DNA of 48,507 nt from Ministeria vibrans ATCC 50519. Lineage: Eukaryota; Opisthokonta; Filasterea. The translations under genes were made by a program, and so were the position numbers. Positions 1-11,095 of this stretch are shown one piece after another. The stretch spans positions 1,317 through 49,823 of the forward strand of contig CALSCP010000760.1 in assembly GCA_943704425.1 (NCBI GenBank), read 5' to 3'. Position 1 is the stretch's first letter. Every line of letters starts with the position of its first letter. Below the pieces are notes generated by a model. The model saw only the letters and a list, made by a program, of their open reading frames with translations. It had not been told where the DNA came from and ran no database searches.

Positions 1-250
1 CTGCTTCAAAATTAAAATAAATTATAAATCTATTGCATTTCTAAACGTGCAATGATAATCACTGAGCTTCGTTGTGACTTCGTTGTAACTTCGTTGTGCA
101 CTGTGAGTCGGTGACCTTGTTACAACTTATATGATAGTGACTTTGCAAGGCAGTCTGGCTTGGTCGGTGTGACTGGTGAGTGAACAGTAATAGTCGTGTT
201 GTCTTCTTCCAATAAGAATTCACGTTTGTACATTGGCAGTGCCCCTTTCG

Positions 251-1168
251 TTACCCAATCCACCAATCCGCCCCAGTCGGCACCTGCTCAAAGCCAAGAC
301 GCACAAAGAGCGCCATGCTCTTAGAGTTGCCCTGAACCGCGTAACAGAAAACGTCGCGCTGTAGCTCGCGGAGTTTCTTGGCCATCGCAATGACGACGGA
401 GGCACCGATGCCTCGCCGGCGATGTGACTCCATCACAAACAACTGTCCCATGGCACCGTTGGGCTGGAGCAGAATCCAACCGACGGTGCGATTGTCGACG
501 CGTGCGCGGACGGTCGGCAGCGACTGGACGACACCTGCGGTCCACGAGAGCGTCGCCTCCGAGCCGTATGCCCACGTTCTGTTCACCAGGTCTACATCAC
601 TGGCATCAAGTGAAGAAATTTCCACCTGCACGTCGTTCTCGCCAGATGGGAGCTGCACATGCTGAGCGAGAGTGTACACACTGCACTGGACACGCTCGAG
701 ATGTGGGTATGGCAGAAGGAGCGGAGCCCAGCGGGTCGAGAGCCCTTCAATGAGAAACTTGGCAGAGTCCGTGGCGTCGTCGGTGTGCAGCGGCAAGGAC
801 CGCAGCAGCGTCCCCATGGCCGTGTCGTCGGCGGCGTCCAGCGTAAAGGCACAGCCGCGTTCGCCTTTTGCAATCATCACACCCACAGCAACAATCGGTC
901 CACTGTGCGCAGACGCCATTGGTGTAGCGGTCACGTCAGAGCAAAAGGGCACCTCGCTGGAGAGCCAGATGTCCCCTATCGCCGTCGTGTGTGCTGGCAC
1001 ATCGCTCTCCCTTCTTCTTCGCACCACAAATATTTTTGCGACCGAATGCCAATGAGAAGATTGCTCGCCCAACGTCTTGAGCACACCTCGCGTTGCCACG
1101 TTCCAATCAACGTCCGAACTGCCGAGTGGGTCAGCACCGACAGCGCTGATCTGGTGAAACGAGAACAT
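251..1168 (-). CDS. GNAT-family N-acetyltransferase, FR47/GLYAT-like
   Basis: Single-exon reading frame of 305 codons. The C-terminal third carries the acetyl-CoA-binding core of the GNAT fold: a strand ending VGWILL, then GQLFVMESHRRRGIGASVV, which matches motif A (R-R-G-I-G), then a helix and a final G-N-S-K-S-M-A-L-F-x-R-L-G-F segment typical of motif B. This layout resembles FR47-like and glycine N-acyltransferase-like proteins, which acylate small amines; the substrate cannot be read from the sequence. The N-terminal 180 residues are less conserved but contain a GLYAT-like run of short strands. The start is uncertain: TTTCACCAG just after the chosen ATG could be an intron acceptor, so the first six codons may be intronic. 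The gene lies 125 bp downstream of the patatin gene on the same strand. Confidence 0.75.
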   Translation of the reverse strand: MFSFHQISAVGADPLGSSDVDWNVATRGVLKTLGEQSSHWHSVAKIFVVRRRRESDVPAHTTAIGDIWLSSEVPFCSDVTATPMASAHSGPIVAVGVMIAKGERGCAFTLDAADDTAMGTLLRSLPLHTDDATDSAKFLIEGLSTRWAPLLLPYPHLERVQCSVYTLAQHVQLPSGENDVQVEISSLDASDVDLVNRTWAYGSEATLSWTAGVVQSLPTVRARVDNRTVGWILLQPNGAMGQLFVMESHRRRGIGASVVIAMAKKLRELQRDVFCYAVQGNSKSMALFVRLGFEQVPTGADWWIG

Positions 1169-1293
1169 AAATTAACTAACTGATTGGATTTATGCATTGA
1201 AATATGGATAATTGATTACGAGGAGTAATGATTAATGATTTGATTTGTTCAGTCACAAAATGGTTTCGTTAGGTGAGATACAAGTTGTTTACT

Positions 1294-2155
1294 CTACAGG
1301 GGGGGCATGGAGACAAAAGATGCCTGACGAAAGAAGGCGGTGGCATTTTCATTGCCCAGATCCGCCCAGTGTGTGGAGAAGGCGGGGTCGGTCGAAGGAA
1401 AGAGGCCGAGTCGACCGACGCGCAAATTGGCACCGTTCGCATACACATGACAGTTGCCCATGGAGACGGCCCTGTGCTTTGCTAAGGAGGGTCTATCGTG
1501 CATTTGCGGACAAATGTGGATGTCGGGGCCGCTGAAGCAGCTGGCATAGACGGTGTCGTCGCCAAAGGAAGGGAACATGTCGCTGAAGCCACCGTCGATC
1601 CACCCACTGCCATAGTGCATCCGCCCCGCCCAGACAGGGATGTAGGCACTGGCCAAAAGACTTTCAAGTAAGAAGTCTCGAGAGGGGAATTCCGTAACGC
1701 TCAAGCGTGCTTGAGGGGCAGGCGTCGTGACTGTCACAGCGACCTACACACACAAAAGACACAAAGAGAGAATGGAAGTCGAGCCATCAAACGGAAGGCA
1801 TCCAACGGCGCACCTTGAGTCGCCCTGTACATGTAAAATGGGCATCTTCAGGGAGGATTTCGTCCATGTGGCGCCGAAGCGAGTGCATCAGAGCGCTGCC
1901 AGGCGCAAACACCCAACCGGGTTTGCCGCGCACTCGATCGCCCACACTCACACGATTCTTCAAGAGCGTCTCGACCACCTCCTTGCACGCATCCGAAGGA
2001 ACCCCCGTCACCATGGCACATGCGACGAGGGCGCCTGCCGAAGCGCCCGCTGCGCGGAACGCAGCAATGGGAAACAGCGATTGTGCCGCACGCATCACCC
2101 CAACGTGATACGAGCCTAAAAAGCCCGCGCCCGAGAAGGACAGTGGAGGGATCAT
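1294..2155 (-). CDS. Patatin-like phospholipase (PNPLA family)
   Basis: Two exons, 1814-2155 and 1294-1743, joined in phase 0 by a 70-bp GT..AG intron, give 263 residues. The first exon starts LSFSGAGFLGSYHVG, the glycine-rich oxyanion-hole segment, followed by GASAGAL containing the nucleophile serine of G-x-S-x-G. The second exon has a typical PNPLA stretch (SRDFLLESLLAS, then IPVWAG) and WIDGGFSD, the D-G-G motif with the catalytic aspartate. Both residues of the Ser-Asp dyad are therefore present. Length and motif order match animal PNPLA4/PNPLA2-type cores (about 250 residues) with no extra C-terminal domain. Such enzymes hydrolyse acyl esters of triacylglycerol, phospholipid or retinol; which one applies here is not visible. 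No signal peptide or membrane segment is apparent apart from the hydrophobic oxyanion loop. Confidence 0.9.
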
Positions 2156-2283
2156 TTTTTCAAACCGTTGTCACTATAGTGCAAGTGTGTCAAAAGCCTT
2201 GGCACTGTTGACTTGGTCGTCGAGGAGTGAGTTGAGAGTCAAATAAAAAATTAGTGAAGTTAGCTCAATATATTTTTGTATAC
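2156..2283. promoter_or_regulatory. Short divergent intergenic region
   Basis: This 128-bp spacer separates the start codons of the lipase (-) and the 5-phosphatase (+), so it must hold both promoters and 5' leaders unless an upstream non-coding exon exists. It is AT-rich, with no strong TATA element that I can assign to either gene. Inference from gene arrangement only. Confidence 0.4.
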
Positions 2284-4242
2284 ATGGCGAAGGACCTTAC
2301 TCGAGCGTCGTCTCTTGACCTACCAACTGCCGTAGGCAGTTCTGGCCTTGATCCCAGGTCCGAGTCAAGACGATCGTCCGTTGTACCAGTTGCCATCGCA
2401 ACCAAACCATTTTTCCGGCTTACCACTCCTCCCTCGTCGGCGGGCGCTCACTACCAACTGTCCGCCGTGGTAGTGACCTGGAACATGTGTGAATTGGTAC
2501 GCCACAGCTTCATATAGTACCCCAAATTTCCTCTATATAAATTTACCGTCTTCGACTTATCGCCCAATGGCTCAGAGTGAAATTGACGACGCACAGCTCG
2601 AGCAGCTTCTGCTCGACGACGTTTCCATCGACCTCTATGCCATTGGCACCCAAGAATCCGGAATGAATCGCAAGACGTGGCCCACACAGTTGTGTGAGGC
2701 GGTAAATCGACGTTGTACGTACACATCGGACAGCAGTCATGAGGACAGTGCATTCCGTCTTCTCTCCGCTTGCTCCATGGGCGCCATCCATCTTGTGGTG
2801 CTCATACGTGCTCGACTCGAACCGTTTGTCTCGTGCATTGAAACCGGCCAAGTGCCGACGGGCCTTGCCAATGTCGTTGCCAACAAGGTGAACATGGCGC
2901 AATATTGACACAGACTGACATCAAAATTACATCTTAACTAACGTATTTTTGTTATTTTTTTCTTTTGTTCGTACCGATCGCGAGTAGGGAGGCGTCGCGG
3001 TTGCGTTTAAATTGCGTGGCACAAGCTTCCTGTTTATCAATGCTCACTTGGCGGCGCACCAGAGCAAAGTGGACGAGCGCAACAGCGACTACCGGCGCAT
3101 CTGTCGCTCTCTTCGCCTCCCACACATTCTCTTCACCCACTCCGAGCACACCCTTGAAACGGCGCCCAGGCAGCAAACTAGTGGGGCGTCGACGTCGATG
3201 GAGCAGTCGGAGCAGTCGGCCAGTACGGAGACGCTTCAAGAAGAGGTCGACGGCGAGGCCACCGAGCCCGCCAAAAACACTGCCCGTCGCCAGCGCAGCT
3301 TCGGCAGTAGCTTCTTTCTGTTGGGTTCGACGGGACGACGTGCCGCCGCACTGCGCCGCTCTGCGTCCCAGATGAGTTTAGACGTGGGGGGCAGTGGCCA
3401 TGGAGATGTGACAGAGCGCTACGATGTTGTGTTCTTCTTTGGCGACCTCAATTATCGTATCAATGGGAATCGGCGCTGTGTCGATGCACTCATTGGTTCA
3501 CAAATGGCCGAAGTAATGCTGCACAACGACCAGTTGAATCGAGCACGGGCGGCGCAGGAGGTCCTGGCGGGCTTTGATGAGGCAGAAATACACTTTGCGC
3601 CGACGTACAAGTATGATCGCGGAAGGGATGTGTACGACACAAGCGACAAAGTGCGCATTCCGTCGTACACCGACCGCATTCTGTTCCGCGAGCGACGCGT
3701 CAAAACGCAGCGCGAACACGAAACGGAAGCAGCAGGGGGTCGTGTGATGAACCGAAGCACGACCATTCGGGAGGAGGGCGAGAGCGATGAGGAAGGCGCA
3801 AAGTGGATTGAGATGGAGCCGGAGAGTGTTAGTGTGACGGGGTCGTTCGAGGACGAATTTGTGGAGGACCTCAAGGTAAAGCATACGACTCAAGCCTAAC
3901 TGTCGTTGTGTGTTGTATGTAAATGTGAATATTATGACTGTTTTTGTAACGTTTTATTTATTTGTATAGGGGAGTTCAACTGACAGTGGGGAGTCAATGG
4001 GTTATGGTTCGGATGCATTGAGTGACGTCGATCGACAGATTGGCGTGCACTCGTATGAGGCAGTACAAGAGTTGAGGGTGTCTGACCATCGGCCGGTGCG
4101 CGCGCATTTCACTGTGAAACTGGCACATTTGCGACAACGACATGAGCGACATCGCCAGGCCGAGTGTGCGCATCTCGAGCGAGAAATTAAAGCCAAGAAG
4201 CTTGGTCAGACCACTCAGAGCTCCCTGTGCACCATCTTATGA
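2284..4242 (+). CDS. Inositol polyphosphate 5-phosphatase with C-terminal CaaX box
   Basis: Four exons, 2284-2496, 2576-2887, 2988-3875 and 3970-4242, all joined in phase 0, encode about 561 residues; an in-frame ATG at 2254 is an alternative start. The catalytic motifs run in order: VVTWNM, DLYAIGTQES, TGLANVVANKGGVAVAF, FLFINAHLAAHQ, ERNSDYRRI, FFGDLNYRI, the PTYKYDRG / YDTSDKVRIPSYTDRIL block, and SDHRPVRAHF. This is the Mg2+-dependent EEP fold that removes the 5-phosphate of phosphoinositides or inositol phosphates. Two insertions are unusual: about 95 mostly polar residues before GDLNYRI (containing RRQRSF, phosphosite-like) and an acidic stretch before SDHRPV. The protein ends CTIL, a CaaX box whose final Leu favours geranylgeranylation. 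That tail and the WNM/GTQES wording resemble INPP5E-type enzymes more than SHIP or OCRL. No SH2, RhoGAP or Sac domain is present. Confidence 0.93.
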
Positions 4243-4302
4243 CGTATGAGTGGTAAATCGCCTCAAATATATATATATATGTAACAATTGATACAATATG
4301 AC

Positions 4303-4303
4303 T

Positions 4304-4335
<32 letters not shown>
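4303..4335. repeat. (AAT)n microsatellite
   Basis: About ten AAT units lie in the 262-bp spacer between the 5-phosphatase stop and the RasGEF start. The rest of that spacer is AT-rich, with a C/T-rich block (4440-4470) just before the RasGEF gene and no further coding signal. Confidence 0.9.
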
Positions 4336-4336
<1 letters not shown>

Positions 4337-4504
4337 TTATCTGAACTATGAACTAAGAAAGCAACGTCTCAACACTGAGTTAACTCTTCATTCACTCTGT
4401 ACACTTTAATTAATTTTATTGCTCTGTACCGCACGCGCTCCCCCCTCTCTCTCTTTCTCGCTCTGTAACATCCCTCATTGGCGGACCCTGCTGCTGTACT
4501 ACGG

Positions 4505-7500
4505 ATGAGTGCACAGGCGCCCAGGGACAGCGCTGGCAGCACCCGGTCGAGCGGTCACTTGTCGGCGACGCTCCCGCTCAATTCGCTCGAGGACACCCTC
4601 AATGTCCGCATGCCTCCGGTATGTTCTTGCGCTGCTTCCCTCCCACGCGCCCTCTCTTCCTCTCTCGTCCTTCCCTGATGTCTTCTTTACGCTTGTTTAT
4701 GTCCAAAATGCTCTTTTTGTCCCGCTGAAGCCCCTCGAATGCTCAGCTCCTTCAATGGCAGCCTCTTGAGCATTACTTGGCATGTATTTGTCAAACCTCA
4801 GAGTCCCTCCTTTCCACTACAGATTTTGTGTCTCCTTTTTGTTTCTTTTCGAATCTTTTTTTTTTTTTTTTGGAAAACTTGCACCCACAAAATGTCCTTT
4901 GCGACTCTCCCATCGCACCGCCACCTGTGGCACCCAACTCTACTGGGCTTCAACCGTCATTTTCACTCGTGTCGTCGCGCCCCGTCGTCGTTTCGCGGCG
5001 CACTGGCCTTCCGTTTGCGCCGACCTGTCGAAAGGGAAAACTTCTCTGTGTGTGGTCACTCACTCCCCCGCTGCTTCGTCCGCTTTCTCTTCTCCAGAAC
5101 GAACATTTCAAGTCGCGGTATGTCCGGCTCGTCGATGCCGAGCTTCTCATGTGGGCCTCAAGCGAGCCGGTAGGAACTTTTAGTGACCGCTCCAGCCTTT
5201 CTTTGCTCATTCGTCTCTCTCTCCCTCTCTCTCTCGCCCCACAGCTCCACAAACCGTCAGTACGACTCTCCTTGTCCGGCGCCCAAATCTCCTTTCCGGA
5301 CACCAAGGCGGCCGCTGCAGCAAGCGCCACTTCGACCACGGTGATAACCACCTCGTTTATTTTGTGCACTGCCAACGAGTACACGTACGAGCTGCAGACG
5401 CGCGACGAGCGCGCCATGAGTCAGTGGGTTGCGTCGCTCATGAAGGTCATCTCCAGCCTTGAACCCGCCTCGCCTTTACCCAGTTCCTCGCCTGCAAACT
5501 TGCGAAAATTGGTACTCACGCCAGGCGGCCCTTCGCGTGGCTCCTCGCGTGGCTCCTCTCCCGCACCAAACGCTACTCCTCCCATGTCACCTTCCGCCTC
5601 GTCCACCGCCTCCTCGTCGTCGTCTACATCCGTCACACGTGGACCCAGCTTCAACAAAATGCTCACCAGGCTCAAACGTCTCGGAGGCAAGGGTCACCAT
5701 AGTCAGCCGCAATCCCCTCAACTGCAACAACAACAAGCTCCACACCAAAAGTCATCCCTCAAACTTCAGCAGCAGCAACAACAGCAGCAACGCCAACAAC
5801 AACGATCCGTCTTTCACGCCTACGCTCCCCATCCGCAACATGGCACAGGCACTGCGTCACGCGACAAGCAACATGTTCGCGCCTCGGACCCTGCCAAGCA
5901 ATTGCCCACCACACAGTATCTTCAATCGACACACTCAAAGCTCAAAATCTCCCCAAGCATGCCTCGTCGCTCTATGATGACGTCGCGCAAGAAGTCTCGT
6001 GGTGTCCTTGCACGTGGACTCGGCGATTGTTTTATGTGCCTGCGCGACCTGTCGGCTCTCGGACGCGCCAATGCGCGCGTCGAGTGCTACGGTGGTGCCA
6101 CCGTGCTTTTGGATTTGGTGTGTAAACTTGAAATGTGCATGCGACTGGGCGAGGACGATGTGGTGCGCTTTCGCATGACCAAGCCCATCAAGGGCTTTGC
6201 CGAGGCGGTCATTTCCCTCGTCGACACCACCGACACTCTCTACCTCACGGTCGACCCCGCCACTCCGTGGGACTCGCGACACATCACGGCGATTCGCAAC
6301 GCAATGGTTGCGCTGCAACAGTGCGTGCGTGAAGTCTCGGCCGACGCCGCCGACGAGTTCGCCTCGGTGACCGTGCGTGACGAAGCAACCTCGAACAGTC
6401 GACATCGGCGTACACTCTCCAACGAACTCGACACGTTTCTTCGTCGCAACTCGCTCATGCAAGACTTTGGCGTCGCCTCACCCTCCGAACTTGTGCCCGC
6501 TGCGGGCGTTCAGTCGTCCTTCACCGCCGACGACACGCCCGTCGAGACCCACTTGAAACACACGCGCGCTCGGTCCCGCAGTATTGCCTCCGTCTACCAA
6601 CACAACGCCCAACAAACACGCAACGTCATCCCTGAGCATCCCGAAGACAATCTCGATGCCATCCACGAGACCACGGCCCCCGGGTCAACATCGAGCATGG
6701 CAGCAACAACGGATGTCATCGCCGCTTCCAAACGTTTCTCCACTCCTCTCATCAACTTTCTTGACAACACAACGGCGCGCAGCAGCGACACCATGTCCAT
6801 TCTCATGTCGTCGTCTGCTGTCTTCTCGCGTCTCTCCGAAGCGGACCTCATGAACAGCAAGGCACGTCGCTCATCTACCACACCCGACCGTCTGTCCATG
6901 TCGAGCGATCGTCTTTCCACCGCTAGCGTGTCGCTCGAAGTGCCTGCCATGACCTCACCTCGCTCGGTGCCGTCGACACCACACTTTCTCACGCCTCAGG
7001 CAAGCGTCGAGAGCAACGAGTCGTACGATGACGTCGAAGAGGCGCTCGCCATGGATGAATTGCTTGAGATGGAGATTGCCGCAACGCAAAAAGCGGACGG
7101 CGAGGTCACAGAGGAGGAAATTCTTGCGCAGGATGCGGCCGCCAAAGTTGCCCGTCGTCGCATTCGACCACTCTCGGCGCGTGTCATCCGTCGTAGTCTC
7201 AGCTGCGACGAGCCCATTGGCGATGCGACCTTTGAGGCGACACTCGACACTCACATCCCCGAGGAAGAGGAGGAAGTCGAGCGACTGTGCAAGGAGGAGG
7301 AAGAGACCGTTGGCGATGCGCCCCTGATCATTAGCACAGGGTCACCGAGTGCCACAACAATGGACATGACCGAAGCACTCACGGCCGAACCTATTCACAT
7401 GCATTCTCGACTCACCACGGGAAGTTACGAGAACATCAGCTCGAGTAGTACATCGGCAGCTGTCGCATCCGACGCCTCAAATGCTAGTCAGAATGACAAT

Positions 7501-8126
7501 TCAAGTGCCACCGGCGACGACGACACAATGACAGGTCGTGGGGGACGCTCGTCGTTTGGCGACGACAGTGTCGTCTCGTCGACCGACACAAGTGTTTCGC
7601 ACCTGCTTGCGTCCTCTACCATATGCAGCCAAGGGGTGTTCTCCGACGACGAGACGGTCGTGCGCAAGTCAACCAAGATCCATCGCAAGACGAGACGGTC
7701 GCACACCATTATTGGCAATGGCGAGGCACGTCGTTCGGTGATTCTCGATGACCTCGACAAGCGACTGTCGTTCATTGCGAGTGCAAGCGAAGGCGGTGGT
7801 GCCGACAGTGATGCGGACAAGGAGCAGGAGACGAAGGAGAAGAAGGAAGACTGCGACAGCGTTGCGGCAGCAGCCGTTGCTGCACTCGAGCTGGACGCGA
7901 CCACCACGGAGACGGACGACAAGACACACAATGGCAAGGCAGCTCAGTTGCTCTTAACACCCATTCCCAATGAACCTGATTACTCGTCGTCGGCGGGGGT
8001 CTTTTCAGATGGCGAATACCCTGATGTTGTCGAGGAGGCCGTGGTCACAGCGAACGCCACAACACCTCCCTCCGCAGCCAATGCCATGCTGGCGCCTGAC
8101 TCGGACTTGGAAGAGCACGCAGATGC

Positions 8127-8157
<31 letters not shown>

Positions 8158-10785
8158 GAAGAAATTGATGCGGTTTCCCCCGGTGGCACGACGACAACCA
8201 CCAGAACGGTGCGGAAGAAGAAGAGTCAACGAGTGTCACAACATGTGTATGACGAAGTGGAAAACCTGGTGACACCTGAAGTGTTGCGTGTTGCGGCCGC
8301 TCGCGCGCAGAATCCCAACACGACCAGCTTGTGTTTGCCCGACAACGACTCATCGTCCGAATCAGATGATGAAACATCGGCCGAGAAGGAGGTGAAGAAG
8401 GTTGCGGCCGAGGCGGCGAAGTACAAGGACGTCCTTATCCTGGCACGTCCCTTGCCGCCACTGCCCGACTCCGACGACGACGACGGTGGCGGCGGGGGCG
8501 GCGGTGGTTGTGGTGGCGGTGCAGGAGACCATCATCATCATCATCATCATCATTACCACGGTGGTGGTGGTGGTGGTAGTGGACACCATGGTGCCGATGG
8601 ATCGTCAGGGACACCGCCGATGCCCAAGCCGCGCACGAAGAAGCACAGCCGAGCTATGGAGCTTGTTCGTGGCGCTGTCAAGGGCAACAGCGACAAGGAC
8701 AAAGGTGGCAAAGGGTCCAGTGGGAAGATTTATGGGAACAGCAAGACGGCCGGCGTGGGCGAGGCCAAGATGGGGCCTGTTGCGAAGTACTACTCGCCGC
8801 TCATGGTCACGGAGATCATTGAGGGAATCTCAACCAAAACGGTCAAGGGCGGGACACTGGATGCGCTTGTGCGCTACCTGACGTCGCGCGCCGACAGTGA
8901 TTTTGTCAACTGCTTTCTCACCACCTACCGCTCGATGGTGTCGCCCGAAATGTTCCTCGAGAAGCTCATTGAGCGCTATCGCGAGCCGCTCGACAACGAC
9001 CTGACGTCCACCGAGATCCAAATGCTTACCATCAACGTTCTCATCAAGTTTGCCACTGGAAGTTGGGAGGACTTCACCGACGACATGCTCTCCTCGTTGC
9101 TGCGTCCTTTCATCTACTCCGTCATGCGCCAGGGCAATGTCGCGCTGGTCGGCCGACTGCGCAACGCCGTCATGGCCCAGCGCTGTCCCGAGCTGAGCAC
9201 GCAGAAGCACCAGCTGGCCCAGTCGCGTCCTCCTCAGCCCATTGTCCCGTACGATATTGCTACACGACCTCCTCTCGATCTCTTTGAGGTCTCCAGCGAA
9301 GAACTTGCTCGTCAGATCACTGTCGTCGACAACAAACTCTACCGTCAAATCAACGTAAATTAATTATATTATTTTATTCTTATTCTTATTCTTATATTAT
9401 TATTATAATTATATTTTTATGTTTTTGTCCGTCTGTTTTTGATAATTATACTGTTTTTGTCTTTAGGTTTCTGAGTTGTTGGAGTGGAACAAAGAACAAA
9501 GTCGCGAGCGGTCGCCGAATGTGTTTGAACTCATTGACCGAAGCAACCGAATGACATGGTGGTAAGGACAAGTGGAGAATACTGGAGAGCTTTCGGATTG
9601 AGAAGAGATTGCTTAATTTACCTCCTTGTTATGGTTGTAGGGTCGTGGACAACATTTTGTCGTATGATACGGCTCAACAGCGCGCAAAGATGATGGGCAA
9701 AATGGTCGCAATTGCGCGCGTAAAAAAAAAAAAAAAAAAAATAGATAGATACTAAGTTAGTGTTCGGGTTATAATAATATTATTGACTCTATCTCTCTCT
9801 CTCTCTTATTATTAGTATCTGTACAAACTGAACAACTGTAATTCACTTGTGGCTGTTGTGGCTGGCCTCAACTCATCTGCAATCACTCGTCTCAAGAAAA
9901 CGCTCGCTGAACAGCCCAAACTTGATCGGTATTTTTTTTAAAAAAAAACAAGAAGGCGATTGAATTTGGATGGTATTGATACTAATATATTTTAATATAT
10001 ATATATTCCTGCAATGGTTATATTTTTTAGAGAGTTGTTGAAAAAGTTTGAGCTTCTGATGGATTCGAGTCATTCGATGAAGAACTACCGTGACTTTATC
10101 ACGACAGTGAAACCGCCGTGTGTTCCCTGGCTGTAAGAACGAAGCGAGAGACAGCGAGAAGGAGAGAGGAGGGAGAAAGAACCAAAGTGATAGAGAGAGA
10201 AACAAAGCGAGAGACGTAGAGAGAGAGAAACAAATGGAGACCCAAAAATTGAGAGACGGTAGTGTCGTGGGCAGTGTTAGTTTGTGATTGTGAAAACGAC
10301 AACTCACTCTAGTATGTGAAGTAGAAGTTGCTTAAATGGGGTTTTGACATGTCTTGATGTTTGTAGGGGGGTGTCACTCAAGGACATTACATTCACATTG
10401 GACGGAAACAGCGACTGGATTGGTCCGTCCGACGGGCGAATTATCAACTTCCAGAAGCGACGCTTTCTCTATAACATTGTGCAGGACATTCGCACATTTC
10501 AACTTGAGTAGGATTTTGAATGTGTCGTTGATTGGGTATGTAACTAACATGGGGGGGTTTTTTTTGTATTATTGTAGGTCTTACGTGCTCACTGAAGTCC
10601 CGCAACTGATTAAGCTTTTTAACGAATTTAAACACCGAACTCCCGACGTACGTTTTGTCTCTCAACCCTCTGTCCTCTTTTACACACACAAAAAAAGAAA
10701 CTAACACTCCAACACGTAGGAATTGTATGAGCGCTCTCTTGTGGTTGAGCCCCGAGAAAGTAAAGCTCCTCGTCCTGTACATTAA
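4505..10785 (+). CDS. Giant PH-domain Ras-family guanine-nucleotide exchange factor
   Basis: Eleven exons: 4505-4618, 5035-5049 (5-codon microexon), 5098-5169, 5245-9354, 9467-9561, 9641-9719, 9816-9928, 10031-10132, 10367-10507, 10578-10647, 10720-10785. They total 1,658 codons with all phases consistent. A PH domain spans about residues 36-135 (GKLL, then FKSRYVRLVDAELLMW, ending SQWVASLMKV). About 1,100 largely disordered residues follow, with poly-Gln, poly-Glu, poly-Gly and an eight-His run. Within them, residues 320-435 form a folded-looking, unassigned helical module. RasGEF_N lies near 1245-1375 (FVNCFLTTYRSM). The CDC25-type catalytic domain lies near 1400-1640, with RSNRMTWW, YLYKLNNCNSL, GLNSSAITRLKKT, PWLGVSLKDITF and RIINFQKRR. 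It should load GTP on a Ras-like GTPase at a membrane. Which GTPase is unknown, and the N-terminal splice pattern (4619-5097) is the least certain part. Confidence 0.9.
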
Positions 10786-10893
10786 TAAAATCGAACACTT
10801 AACTAATTATTATTATTATTAAATTTTTATCATTTTCTTTCAAAAACAGGTAATATCCTTCTGTTTCGTATTGTTACATCATTGCTGTTCCTC
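10786..10893. other. Convergent 3' intergenic region
   Basis: This 108-bp AT-rich spacer lies between the stop codons of two genes that face each other. It must contain both polyadenylation regions. AATAAA-like A/T runs occur on both strands, but I cannot assign one to each gene. Confidence 0.4.
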
Positions 10894-11059
10894 TCACGAA
10901 TGGCGTGACATAACACTCTTTCGATAACGAACAATCACAGCGTCAATCGGATCGTGAGTAAAGTCCAGTGGAATCGAACACCTGCTCATTGGACCCGAAA
11001 ACGAGTTTGCTACACAACATATGCACAAAACGTTTGTGTGAGAAACAATAAAACAAATA

Positions 11060-11095
<36 letters not shown>

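Noticed and set aside
2497-2575. A 31-bp intron in the 5-phosphatase (GTGTGAATTGG...ATAG)
   Set aside because: It also keeps the frame, but the 79-bp intron with a phase-0 join has a size typical of this window and gives a cleaner TWNM region.
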